Part shown: in pieces, positions 25,275-33,693 of the stretch | Layout: each line of letters begins with the position of its first letter | Numbering within the stretch: the stretch's first letter is position 1 | From: Saprospiraceae bacterium | GTDB taxonomy: Bacteria; Bacteroidota; Bacteroidia; Chitinophagales; Saprospiraceae | Length of the DNA: 59,304 nt | NCBI GenBank assembly: GCA_028284395.1 | Contig: JANQRV010000269.1 | Location: 1-59,304, forward strand | Direction: 5' to 3' | Notes under the pieces: generated by a model | What the model was told of the DNA's origin: nothing | What the model saw: the letters and a program-made list of their open reading frames with translations, nothing else | Databases searched by the model: none | Made by a program: the position numbers and the translations under genes

Positions 25275-25302
25275 AGCCCAGTAGGAAACTTTAGACAGCT
25301 TC
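25275..25302 (-). repeat. Solo end of the MITE-like element
   Basis: Read on the minus strand this is GAAGCTGTCTAAAGTTTCCT followed by ACTGGGCT. It matches the two ends of the palindromic element at 35931-36090 with one or two changes. No second end is seen nearby. It lies between the promoter element and the start codon of the TPR gene, inside its presumed 5' untranslated leader. Confidence 0.65.
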
Positions 25303-25315
25303 CATAAGAACGAAC

Positions 25316-25323
25316 CAAAGTTA
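25316..25323 (-). promoter_or_regulatory. Bacteroidota -7 promoter element for the TPR gene
   Basis: TAACTTTG on the minus strand, 64 bases upstream of the start codon at 25251. It would place the MITE-end repeat inside the transcript leader. Confidence 0.45.
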
Positions 25324-25486
25324 ACAGTTTACCCGAAAGGAGAAAACAACATGGGGTATTGAAGCGCGGTCCTGGGAAATACCGGATCGCATCGATGGGG
25401 TCTATGTGATTGAGAAGGCAGAGCATCGATTGGGCTTTCTACTTCGTTATGGCGTCTTGGAAATGAGGGCAGAAATTGACGGGGAA

Positions 25487-26695
25487 TCATCTGTGGGTAT
25501 CTGAAAATTGAGGGATAAACGCTTCTAGAGGAATTCCCGCTTTGGAGTGGCCATACAGCATCAGGTTGGTAGCTAAATGTCCCAGGGCATCGGAGCATTT
25601 GGCGGCATATCCATTTCCTCCGGCAGCCACGAAGAGGCCTTGATCGTCGACATTGCCGATGTATGGATATCCGGTAGGGGTGCGGGTGATGATGCATCGT
25701 TTGGTAATCATATCCAGTATGTTCAGATGGGGCATAATGGTCCGCAGAGCGCCTTCCAATACTGTTTTTTGGGCAGCAGAATTACCGGAGACAAACCATT
25801 TTTGGGCTTCTGAGAGGGTATGGAATTGTAAGTCGTCCGAAAGATTGCAACCCATCTTGAGGTAGTAATGGCCATCGGGAAAAAGCAGAGGCCGAATGAG
25901 GTAAATGTTGTTCAACTGTGGGGTTGCGATTTTGTACAAGAGGGAAGGGAGCCGTGCGAGGCGCATTGCTTCTTCCCGGCTTACCCGCGCCAAAATCGTC
26001 GTTTCGCTTTCCGCAGTCATCTTGATCTTGCGGGGCAGGAGATTGTTGAAGTTTGTAAAAGCACCGGCTGCTACCAACACTTTTTTAGCCAAGATCTGGC
26101 TTCCGGTTAAGGTCTCGGCCAAATAATCTCTACGCTGTCTTTTCAGGCCGATCACTACGTCATTGATCACTTGCCCTCCTTGTTTTTTCAGAATCAATAG
26201 TTGAGCTTCCTTGTGGGCCCGAGGGTTGATGTGACCGGCGGGACTACCTTCGAAGGTGGCACGGATGGGAGGGGGAAAGAAAAATTCGGGATGCTCGGCC
26301 GCTACCTCTTGATTGTTGGAATAGGCATGCAGTGGAATGCCCTGGGTTGGGGCGACCTGCCGAGCGTTTTGAATGTATTCGTCATTGGCGGCCGGTGATA
26401 CATACAGACAGCCTACCGGACTGTGAAAAGTTATTCCACTTTGCCGTTCTAGGGTGCCGTATTGTGCGATTGCTAGAGCGTTTAGTTGAGTCCATAGACT
26501 CTGTTTCCCAATTTTCAATGTAATCCGCCCTTGATCAAAATGACTGGCAAATACGATGGCCTTCGCATAATCTCCAACCGGCTCGTCCGGCCCGATGATG
26601 GCGACATTGGCCCCAGCCAGCGCTAAGTACTTCGCTGCTGCGCTTCCAATCAGCCCCTTGCCAACGATCAAATAGTCAAAAGTAGTCGTCGTCAT
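25487..26695 (-). CDS. FAD-dependent oxidoreductase of the D-amino acid/glycine oxidase (DAO) type
   Basis: A 402-residue flavoprotein. The N-terminal dinucleotide motif is FDYLIVGKGLIGSAAAKYLA (GxGxxG near residue 12), and the C-terminal FAD closure is CIITRTPTGYPYIGNV, then GLFVAAGGNGYAAKCSDALG. The family oxidises C-N bonds of amino acids or N-methylated amines to imines, releasing H2O2 or passing electrons on. It has no signal peptide. It is the last gene of an apparent operon after an APC permease and an AKR-Rid fusion; a 163-base gap precedes it and an AGGAG lies upstream of its ATG. The partners suggest import and oxidation of an amino acid or amine. The specific substrate is not visible. 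Confidence 0.85.
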   Translation of the reverse strand: MTTTTFDYLIVGKGLIGSAAAKYLALAGANVAIIGPDEPVGDYAKAIVFASHFDQGRITLKIGKQSLWTQLNALAIAQYGTLERQSGITFHSPVGCLYVSPAANDEYIQNARQVAPTQGIPLHAYSNNQEVAAEHPEFFFPPPIRATFEGSPAGHINPRAHKEAQLLILKKQGGQVINDVVIGLKRQRRDYLAETLTGSQILAKKVLVAAGAFTNFNNLLPRKIKMTAESETTILARVSREEAMRLARLPSLLYKIATPQLNNIYLIRPLLFPDGHYYLKMGCNLSDDLQFHTLSEAQKWFVSGNSAAQKTVLEGALRTIMPHLNILDMITKRCIITRTPTGYPYIGNVDDQGLFVAAGGNGYAAKCSDALGHLATNLMLYGHSKAGIPLEAFIPQFSDTHR

Positions 26696-26858
26696 TTGCA
26701 GTGTCTCCTGTGTTTAAAAAATTTACAAGTTTGAAAACGAAGCGATTGAGACATTTTTAGACACATATAACCACCTCATTTTTGCATAAACTTACTTCAA
26801 TCACGTGTGGATGGTATGATGAAAAAGTTTATGGTCATTTCATTTCTTATAAGATATT

Positions 26859-28322
26859 CTAACTGGCGGAGGGCAAGATTGCTTCTGCCTCCATTTCTAC
26901 CAGGTATTCTTCCCCGATTATATCAGCGCGGATCATTGTGTTGGCCGGTTGAATATCTTTGAATCGTTGGCCATGGGCACGGGCAATCGGCTCCCAATCG
27001 TCCATGTTTTGGATGAAGATCCGTGTTCTTACGACATCTTCCAATTGTCCTCCCAAAGATTGTACAGCCCCTTCAATTTTGTCGATGACAAAATGCATTT
27101 GAGCTGCGGGATCATTCCCTCCGATGGCTTTGGTGCCGTGGGTTGCTGTACTGCCCGATACCAAGATCCGGTCGTTGATCCGGACCGCCCTGCTGAAGCC
27201 GGCCTGGTCTTCCCAAACGGTCCCACTTAGTGCTTTGCTCCGATTGTTGTTCATTTGGGTCACGGGGTAAGGAGCGGGCAGCTTTTCAATGTGGTGACTG
27301 AGGTCTCCAGAGGCAGTCAGGAATGGTGGCTTTCGATATTCATCCCCGCAATCTCCCGGAATGGGGCTCAATGTTTCCAGGGAAGTGGCGATTCGTTGGT
27401 GATCTTCTCGGTCAAGCTGAAAATCGAAGAGGGCCAGATTGCGTTCAATGTATTCGCTTTTGCCCAGGCTGGCACCAATAATGATACCGCCAACCGCTGG
27501 TTGTTCCATGATGTATCGACTGGCAACATTGGCAATGCTTACGCCGTGTTTTTTTGCCACGATTTGGATTACCCGTAAAAGTGGCTGGAACTTTTGCCAC
27601 CCTCCGGCTACTTCGATGAATCGACGGTACTTCATTTGGGACCACGTCTCCATATGTTCGATTGCCCGATCGGCTTGGTCCAACCATTTTTCGGAGAGCA
27701 GACCACCGGCCAGGGTGCCGAAGGCTAAAAGGTTCACATTGTGGGCGAGGCACAATTTGGTCATCTCTCCTGCTGCCCTTTGGTCCAAAAGGGAGTAGCA
27801 CACCTGGTTGGAGACCACTTTTATACCGCTGTGCAGGACCAAGCGAAGATGAGCTGTATCGAAATTGGTCAGGCCGATGTGGCGGATCAACCCCTCTTCT
27901 CGCAATTCCTGCAACCAATAAAGTTCGTCGAGCCAGCGTGGATCTGCATAATTCCAAGCGTGATACTGCATTAGATCGAGACACTCCATTTGCATTCTTT
28001 GTAGTGCCCGTTCTACCGCTTGTCGGACCTTCTCCCGGGAAGTGTCACCTGGCTCTGGTACCCATTTTGTAAAGAGCTGTACCTCCTCCGGACTGCTCAG
28101 CTGTTGGCGGAAGTGACCGGTGATCAATTCTGCAGAACCGTAATGGTCGGCCATATCGAAGGTCGTTAGCCCGGCATTGAAATAATTCCAAAGGTGTTGG
28201 GCGGTAGCGACGGGGTCCAGAGGTTTGCCGTGGCGTTCCAGGTCAGCGATTTGCCATAATCCCGTCAAAACTTTGGAAACCCGGAGACCAGGGGCCAACT
28301 GTGAATATTCAACTTTACTCAT
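26859..28322 (-). CDS. Aldo/keto reductase fused to a Rid-family (YjgF/UK114) domain
   Basis: A 487-residue two-domain protein. Residues 1 to about 340 are an aldo/keto reductase: FDMADHYGSAE with the catalytic aspartate and tyrosine near residue 60, the lysine in FTKWVP, the histidine in MQYHAW, and the NADPH-binding end GGIIIGASLGKSEYI. Residues about 357-487 are a Rid domain (ILVSGSTATHG, QLEDVVRTRIFIQNMDDW, YLVEMEAEAIL). At the position of the substrate-binding arginine of E. coli RidA (PAR-S) this domain has PAN-T (Asn461 by my alignment), so it is not a canonical imine deaminase. The ATG at 28322 was chosen because upstream codons overlap the permease's end. It lies 52 bases after the permease and before the FAD oxidase. 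Confidence 0.88.
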   Translation of the reverse strand: MSKVEYSQLAPGLRVSKVLTGLWQIADLERHGKPLDPVATAQHLWNYFNAGLTTFDMADHYGSAELITGHFRQQLSSPEEVQLFTKWVPEPGDTSREKVRQAVERALQRMQMECLDLMQYHAWNYADPRWLDELYWLQELREEGLIRHIGLTNFDTAHLRLVLHSGIKVVSNQVCYSLLDQRAAGEMTKLCLAHNVNLLAFGTLAGGLLSEKWLDQADRAIEHMETWSQMKYRRFIEVAGGWQKFQPLLRVIQIVAKKHGVSIANVASRYIMEQPAVGGIIIGASLGKSEYIERNLALFDFQLDREDHQRIATSLETLSPIPGDCGDEYRKPPFLTASGDLSHHIEKLPAPYPVTQMNNNRSKALSGTVWEDQAGFSRAVRINDRILVSGSTATHGTKAIGGNDPAAQMHFVIDKIEGAVQSLGGQLEDVVRTRIFIQNMDDWEPIARAHGQRFKDIQPANTMIRADIIGEEYLVEMEAEAILPSAS

Positions 28323-28374
28323 GATTTTTGCTTTCGGGTATACATATAGTTGGTGTTGTTGTTTGGGTGTAGGG

Positions 28375-29883
28375 TTAAGAAATTGTAGGGTCATCCGGGA
28401 TGGTGCTAAACAAGGTTTCCAAATCTTTTCCTTCCTTTCTCAATTGGAACATCTTCCAAAGGAAAATGACGGTTGCAAACCCCATGACGATCAGCCAGAT
28501 GGGGGTCGAATGAAAGTACCACGCACGGAGATCTGCCTGATAATCTTTCCAGATGTGGATGACTAAGAAACCACTGAGGAAAAGAACACCTAAAAAGGCC
28601 AGCAGGTTGCGCAATTGACCATTGCGAAGCACTGTGATTTCTTTAGCTAGCGTGGGGTTGCGTTTGGGGAGGGTCAGAACAGTTAGGCACATCAACAGGA
28701 AATTAACCAGCATAGATGTTACCATGATGTCAATTCCGAGGAAGAAATCGCCGGCAAAATGGCTGCCCAGGATACCTATCGATGCCATTATCCCACTGGC
28801 GATGATGGCCAAGTGCGGCGTGTTCTTTTCCCGATGGATCCTTGCGATCCAACGGGGGAAAATGCCGTCTTCCGCCCAGGCAAACATCAGACGGGAAACG
28901 GAAAGCAGCATGGCCGGTAAGTCGTTGATCAGGGCAATGGTTGCCCCGGCAATAATGGCTACTGCCCATCCGGCCGGCAAAAGGTAGGATAACAAACCCG
29001 GTGCCGTGATGTCTTTTTCCACGGCTTCCTGTGCTACGAAGGACCATGGAACCACGTGGTATACCGACGCCGTGAAAAGAAAATAATAAGTCCCTACTGC
29101 CGTAATGGCGATCCCGATGGCCAATGGCAGGGAACGCCCCGGGTTCTTGGCTTCCCCACCGGCTTGGGCGATGGAGTCGAAACCAATGAAACTGGAAAAC
29201 AACAGCGCAGCTGCGGCCAGGAAAGTTGGCCAATGAAAAGAAGCGTCGACGGGAGTAATGGTTTTGCCCTCATTGGCTGCGGCAGCGATGAAATCGGCCT
29301 GGTCGTAAGAAAATCCGGCGATGATGACGATGGCTCCAAGTCCAAACATCACGAACATCAAAGGTATCACCGTCTTTTCGTATAATTTTAATCCCCGAAT
29401 ATTTATCCAAACGAACAGCCATAGCAGCAACAGTGCAAGACCCACCCTGATGCCGCCGAGGTCCAGTGTTGCAGCCATCTCTTTCCAGCCCATGGCATCG
29501 ACGACGTCCCGGAGAAAAGGTACGATGATGTAGGAGATCACACCAATGGCAATGGAGAGACCAAACCACTGCGAGAAACTGGCCACAAAGCCCAGATAGG
29601 GATTCAGGCCCCGACTGGCAAAAATATAGCTACCTCCGGCCCGCGGCATAGCTGAAGAGAGAACGGCATAAGCAATTGCGGCCAAAAGTGCGGGCAGTGC
29701 TGCAAAAAGAAAGGCCGGCAAGACATAGGGACCGATGCCCGGAACATTTCTTTGAATCATAAATGGAACGACGTATACAGAAGCGCCTAGCATAGAACAA
29801 ATGCCGGTCGCTGCCAAGCCTACGAGCCCCAACTGCCGGGAGAGATGTGAGGAGGAGGTAGAACTGGAATTTTGTGTTGGCAT
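28375..29883 (-). CDS. APC-superfamily amino acid/amine permease
   Basis: A 502-residue inner-membrane carrier with about 12-14 hydrophobic segments. The first helix carries the APC signature LGLVGLAATGICSMLGASVYVVPF (residues about 16-39), and the later GGSYIFASRGLNPYLGFVASF and DSIAQAGGEAKNPGRSLPLAI are typical of the amino acid/polyamine branch. I chose the ATG at 29883 (PTQNSSSTSS) over 29904; both are possible. It heads the unit with the AKR-Rid fusion and FAD oxidoreductase and is divergent from the pyrophosphatase. The cargo is unknown but should be the substrate of the downstream oxidase. Confidence 0.88.
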   Translation of the reverse strand: MPTQNSSSTSSSHLSRQLGLVGLAATGICSMLGASVYVVPFMIQRNVPGIGPYVLPAFLFAALPALLAAIAYAVLSSAMPRAGGSYIFASRGLNPYLGFVASFSQWFGLSIAIGVISYIIVPFLRDVVDAMGWKEMAATLDLGGIRVGLALLLLWLFVWINIRGLKLYEKTVIPLMFVMFGLGAIVIIAGFSYDQADFIAAAANEGKTITPVDASFHWPTFLAAAALLFSSFIGFDSIAQAGGEAKNPGRSLPLAIGIAITAVGTYYFLFTASVYHVVPWSFVAQEAVEKDITAPGLLSYLLPAGWAVAIIAGATIALINDLPAMLLSVSRLMFAWAEDGIFPRWIARIHREKNTPHLAIIASGIMASIGILGSHFAGDFFLGIDIMVTSMLVNFLLMCLTVLTLPKRNPTLAKEITVLRNGQLRNLLAFLGVLFLSGFLVIHIWKDYQADLRAWYFHSTPIWLIVMGFATVIFLWKMFQLRKEGKDLETLFSTIPDDPTIS

Positions 29884-29955
29884 GGTGTTGATCAATAATG
29901 GCAATGAAAGTGCAATTTAAGTATAAATTCATCAGCATTTATGCTTCATCCTCGC

Positions 29956-29963
29956 TACCTTTG
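29956..29963 (+). promoter_or_regulatory. Bacteroidota -7 promoter element TACCTTTG, possibly giving a leaderless mRNA
   Basis: An exact TAnnTTTG match ending only four bases before the pyrophosphatase ATG at 29968. Transcription normally begins a few bases after this element, so the mRNA may start at or very near the initiation codon. No good -33 box was identified. Confidence 0.4.
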
Positions 29964-29967
29964 CAGC

Positions 29968-30693
29968 ATGAGTCAAGAAGCATTTAATAAGATATGGAAG
30001 ATGATCGGTTTGCGCTATACTTCGCATCCCTGGCACGGAATCCCCATCGGCGATCGTGTTCCGGAGGTTGTGACGTCCTTTATCGAAGTGATTCCGTCGG
30101 ATACCGTGAAATACGAGGTCGATAAAAAGAGTGGTTACCTAATGATTGACCGCCCCCAGAAGTTTTCCAATATTGTTCCGGCCCTGTACGGTTTCATTCC
30201 TCAGACTTATTGTAAAGAAGAAGTAGCCGCTTTTTGCATGGAAAGAACGGGCCGGCGGGATATCGTCGGAGACGATGATCCTCTAGATATTTGCGTATTA
30301 ACGGAAAGAGAGGTGACCCACGGCAACATCATTGTAAAAGCCATTCCCATCGGCGGTTTTCGGATGATAGATGGAGGAGAAGCAGACGATAAGATCATTG
30401 CGGTGCTCGAACAGGATGAAGTGTACGGCGGGTGGAGAGATATTGAGCAATTACCACCGACGATCGTGAATCGACTCAAACACTACTTTCTGACCTATAA
30501 GCAACTTCCGGGAGAACCGGAAAAATGTGAAATTACAGACGTCTACGGAAGAGAAGATGCCATGGAAGTCATTCGGCGTAGCCAAAAGGATTACCACAAG
30601 ACTTACGGAGACCTTGAAGATGCGCTCACCATGACGATGCTGGATGCTTTTAATTTTGGTCAACGGAAGCAGAATATATTGAATGATCTTTAG
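29968..30693 (+). CDS. ppa: Inorganic pyrophosphatase, family I
   Basis: Hydrolyses pyrophosphate to phosphate in the cytoplasm and so drives biosynthesis. The signature DDDPLDICVL with its metal-binding aspartates is near residue 100, preceded by a substrate region LYGFIPQTYCKEE and followed by VKAIPIGGFRMID and DDKIIAVLEQD. At 241 residues it is longer than the usual 175-residue bacterial enzyme, with an extended N-terminal region (FNKIWKMIGLRYTSHPWHGI) and C-terminal region (EDAMEVIRRSQKDYHKTYGD). The ATG at 29968 was chosen because the longer frame runs through the promoter element. It converges on an acetyltransferase gene 18 bases away. Confidence 0.93.
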   Translation: MSQEAFNKIWKMIGLRYTSHPWHGIPIGDRVPEVVTSFIEVIPSDTVKYEVDKKSGYLMIDRPQKFSNIVPALYGFIPQTYCKEEVAAFCMERTGRRDIVGDDDPLDICVLTEREVTHGNIIVKAIPIGGFRMIDGGEADDKIIAVLEQDEVYGGWRDIEQLPPTIVNRLKHYFLTYKQLPGEPEKCEITDVYGREDAMEVIRRSQKDYHKTYGDLEDALTMTMLDAFNFGQRKQNILNDL

Positions 30694-30711
30694 TATCGCA
30701 CGTTCCTACTG

Positions 30712-31266
30712 TCATTCCTTGGGAATTAATGCATAGACTACGGTGTTGCGCAGGGTGCCGTTAACGTGTCTACGGTCGTTACGCAAAATACCCTCCAATT
30801 CAAACCCCGCTCGTTCAGCTACTTTCCGACTTTTGACGTTTTCACTGCTAGCTCGGATTTCGACGCGTTTGGCAGCAAGCTTTTCCAAGCAATAGTTGGT
30901 AAGCCCGCGAACCGCTTCGGTCATCAAACCCTGGCCCGTGCGAGATTGCCGTAGCCAGTATCCAATTTCAAAACTAGGTACTTTCCAATTGATGCGATGG
31001 AGACCGGTGAAACCGATCAATTCGTTGGATTCCTTGAGGAAAATGTGGATGCGGTGGTTGGAATTTTTGACAAATTCTTGTTCCGCATGGCGGCAGTTTT
31101 CTATCATCCTTTCTAGGGTTGGGATTTCCTGTGCCCAGAACATCCACGGCCGCAATGAGTGCATGGATTCCCGGATGGCTGCCTTTAATGCGGGGGCATC
31201 CTCGACAGTTGGAGATCGAAGTGCCAATCGCTCGGTTTCCAACAAAAACGGAAATTTAATACCCAT
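30712..31266 (-). CDS. GNAT acetyltransferase (RimJ/RimL type)
   Basis: Transfers acetyl from acetyl-CoA to an amino group of a protein or small molecule. It has 184 residues with the RimJ/RimL layout: LLETERLALRSPTVEDAPAL at the start, FEIGYWLRQSRTGQGLMTEAV (acetyl-CoA binding loop) near 105, and VEIRASSENVKSRKVAERAGF near 140, then a late EGILRNDRRHVNG. The ATG at 31266 starts four bases after the stop of the methyltransferase, so the two genes are probably co-transcribed. The substrate is unknown. Confidence 0.87.
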   Translation of the reverse strand: MGIKFPFLLETERLALRSPTVEDAPALKAAIRESMHSLRPWMFWAQEIPTLERMIENCRHAEQEFVKNSNHRIHIFLKESNELIGFTGLHRINWKVPSFEIGYWLRQSRTGQGLMTEAVRGLTNYCLEKLAAKRVEIRASSENVKSRKVAERAGFELEGILRNDRRHVNGTLRNTVVYALIPKE

Positions 31267-31270
31267 GGGG

Positions 31271-32047
31271 TCAGGATTTGGGGCAACCAAGCAAATAAGG
31301 AAGGGTAATAGGACCGTCTTTTACTTTCCCAATGTCCCATTCATAGGTTTGGTCCGGGTCGACTTCGTTCGCCATTTTTCTCATCTCGTCTACTGAGTAG
31401 GTGCGCAAAACGGAGACCAGTCCATCCCACCAAACAAAGAGTGGAACCAAAGGCGGAAAATAAGTGAGCAATATTCTACCGATCTTAAAAGGCCGAATGA
31501 ATGGGGTGCCGAGTAGTACAAAAATTGGAGACAATGCAAATTGCAGGAGGGTCGACCAATTGCGTTCCTGGGCTTCCACGATCAGAATCGAGGCATTGGT
31601 ATCGAGCGCATTTTTTAGGATACGACGGGCATTTTCCGGTTTGAAATGATGAAAGGAAAGAAACTGGGTACGCAATCCTTTCAGGTGAGAAGGAACGGCC
31701 AGGGCATTCACAGGTTCCGTTTGATAAGAGATTATTTCGGGATTTTGCTGAACGGTCTGCTGAAATGCAGGTATATTTGGATAGAAATCGGTCAAGATGA
31801 CGCTCAAGTCAGGGACCGCGGCTTGCAAACGAGGAGCTAATTTGACCCAACCACCACCACCACCCGATGCCAGGTCGACCACGGTACTTGTACCGCTCTT
31901 TGCGAGACCTTTTTTTATAATTGGAAGGATGTTTTTGTAAAAATCTGCCTGGTTGGCTACAAACTGGAGATAATCGGTCATGTAATTGCGCAGGATTCTA
32001 GGGAACCACTGCAGGTCTTCAAATTCAAATAAGTGAATTCTTCTCAT
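31271..32047 (-). CDS. Class I SAM-dependent methyltransferase-like protein
   Basis: A 258-residue protein. A Rossmann-type motif I (VVDLASGGGGGWVKLAP, near residue 55) and a following VILTDFYPNI (acidic loop near 83) support a SAM-binding domain. The second half has a hydrophobic hairpin (LLQFALSPIFVLLGTPFIRPF and YFPPLVPLFVWWDGL) that is unusual for soluble methyltransferases and may sit on the membrane. The ATG at 32047 was chosen as it opens MRRIHLFEFEDLQWFPRILR, a start typical of this group. The gene is divergent from a beta-lactamase-fold lipoprotein gene and precedes the acetyltransferase. Confidence 0.75.
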   Translation of the reverse strand: MRRIHLFEFEDLQWFPRILRNYMTDYLQFVANQADFYKNILPIIKKGLAKSGTSTVVDLASGGGGGWVKLAPRLQAAVPDLSVILTDFYPNIPAFQQTVQQNPEIISYQTEPVNALAVPSHLKGLRTQFLSFHHFKPENARRILKNALDTNASILIVEAQERNWSTLLQFALSPIFVLLGTPFIRPFKIGRILLTYFPPLVPLFVWWDGLVSVLRTYSVDEMRKMANEVDPDQTYEWDIGKVKDGPITLPYLLGCPKS

Positions 32048-32089
32048 GGAACAATTAAAGGGTTTGATCATTAAAACGCTTATCAAAAT

Positions 32090-33628
32090 ATGAAAAACGA
32101 ATTGTCAACTTCCTTTTTTCCATCATTTTATTGTCTGTTGATCATTTTTGGGGTTGTTGCATCCTGTCAAAATGCCCCGACGGTCGAAAAGGCGACTAAC
32201 GAAACCGAGATGAGTCAGGAAGAAAAAATGCTTGCCCGGGCCCAGGCACTGGAATTAGGTACCAGATACGAAGGACCTCCAGGAGAAGCTTTGGAACATC
32301 ATGCTTCCGGTTTTGCGAAAATACTTTGTTCGGCCGTTTTTATTACAGGGCTCGATGCAACTTTTGCCGCCGAAAACATTGGCTACTTTTCAGCTCCCTA
32401 TGAGGAGCGAGCTAAGATGAGTGGCTGGGACATAGACCGGGAAAACAAAAAAGTACATGTCATCGTGCCCAATGGTGTAGTAAGGACCGCTATTTATACG
32501 GATGGTCAAGGCTGTATTTGTCTTCCTAAAGGTGAAGATAAACTCTATTTCAATCCCGTAAAAGTGCCGCCAAATCTACCCGATCCGGCAAGCCAGGCCT
32601 GGCCAATGGGGGACCAGCTTGTCGAGAAGGATGCACTACCACCGGAGGTTGATCAAGACAAAATTGCCCAAGCGGTTGCGGCCGCATTCGAGCCAGCAGA
32701 TGCGCTCACTGCCGCCTTGGTCGTGACCTGGAAAGGTCGTATTGTCGGCGAGCAATACCGGGAGGGTATTACGATGCACACGCCGCTGGAAAGTTGGTCA
32801 ATGGGAAAAAGCCTGACTGCCACCTTAATGGGATTACTCATCGAAAAAGGGGTGTACAACTTAGATCAGCCGGCTCCCATTCCCGAATGGCAAGGGGAAG
32901 GCGATCCTAGGGCTAAGATCCGGATTTCTGATATTTTAAGAATGTCCAGTGGCTTGAGGTTTCGGGCCCCTCAGGATCCCGACTTCGACCCTTCCGTGGG
33001 ATATCCGGATCACCTGTACGTTTATACTGGTTCCGTCAATTCTTTCTCCTATGCCGCCAATCTCCCGCAGCAGTGGCCGCCCAATACCGTCGGCCGCTAC
33101 CGGAATTCCGACCCGGTGCTGACCAATTATCTCGTAAGACTAGGAGTGGAGGGTATGGGTGAAGACTACTTATCCTTCCCTCAGCGGGCACTGTTCGACA
33201 AAATCGGGGTCCGGGATATGGTCATGGAAACGGATCCATATGGGAACTACCTGCTCCAGGGATACGAGTTCGGCACCGGCCGGGATTGGGCGCGATTGGG
33301 CAATCTTTACCTGCAGGATGGAGTTTGGGAAGGGGAGCGTATTCTTCCGGAGGGCTTTGTCGAATTTGTCAGTACTTTGGCACCGGCCTGGAAAGCCGAT
33401 GGAAGGCCCATTTATGGTGGCTTTTTCTGGATCAATGGAGAAGGAGCGATGCCAATCCCGAAAGATGCCTATTTTATGGCGGGCGCGGGTCTTCAAATGA
33501 CCATTATTATTCCTTCCCATGATTTGGTGGTGGTTCGATTAGGCCATTATAAGGGCTCCAAGCCCGGTTCTGAGGCTTTGAATAAGGCGCTTGCCTTGCT
33601 GGTAGATGCAGTACCGCAAAAGGAATAG
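32090..33628 (+). CDS. Beta-lactamase-fold serine hydrolase lipoprotein
   Basis: A 512-residue envelope protein. The signal ends in a lipobox (FGVVASC, cysteine near residue 26). An N-terminal extension of about 175 residues precedes the class C beta-lactamase/esterase domain. The SxxK motif is SWSMGKSLTA near 240, the tyrosine motif is GRYRNSDP near 335, and a C-terminal AGAGLQMTIIIP sits where the KTG-type motif normally lies. The same architecture occurs in 6-aminohexanoate-dimer hydrolase-like proteins (SMGKS, amide substrates). An esterase, peptidase or amidase role is inferred. It stands alone and converges on the S10 peptidase through a strong hairpin. Confidence 0.82.
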   Translation: MKNELSTSFFPSFYCLLIIFGVVASCQNAPTVEKATNETEMSQEEKMLARAQALELGTRYEGPPGEALEHHASGFAKILCSAVFITGLDATFAAENIGYFSAPYEERAKMSGWDIDRENKKVHVIVPNGVVRTAIYTDGQGCICLPKGEDKLYFNPVKVPPNLPDPASQAWPMGDQLVEKDALPPEVDQDKIAQAVAAAFEPADALTAALVVTWKGRIVGEQYREGITMHTPLESWSMGKSLTATLMGLLIEKGVYNLDQPAPIPEWQGEGDPRAKIRISDILRMSSGLRFRAPQDPDFDPSVGYPDHLYVYTGSVNSFSYAANLPQQWPPNTVGRYRNSDPVLTNYLVRLGVEGMGEDYLSFPQRALFDKIGVRDMVMETDPYGNYLLQGYEFGTGRDWARLGNLYLQDGVWEGERILPEGFVEFVSTLAPAWKADGRPIYGGFFWINGEGAMPIPKDAYFMAGAGLQMTIIIPSHDLVVVRLGHYKGSKPGSEALNKALALLVDAVPQKE

Positions 33629-33645
33629 CGCTTGCAGCTATTGGA

Positions 33646-33678
33646 TTGGTACATCCCGTGCATAACGGGATGTACCAA
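33646..33678. terminator. Perfect 14-bp hairpin between convergent genes
   Basis: Arms TTGGTACATCCCGT (33646-33659) and ACGGGATGTACCAA (33665-33678) pair perfectly around a five-base loop GCATA. It lies between two stop codons (33628 and 33694) and can terminate transcripts from both sides, although neither side has a clear T run. Confidence 0.7.
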
Positions 33679-33693
33679 GTGATCGAATGAGCA

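Noticed and set aside
25323..25503. Open frame on the plus strand between the TPR gene and the FAD gene
   Set aside because: It has no plausible start codon and no family match; considered and dropped as a possible relic.
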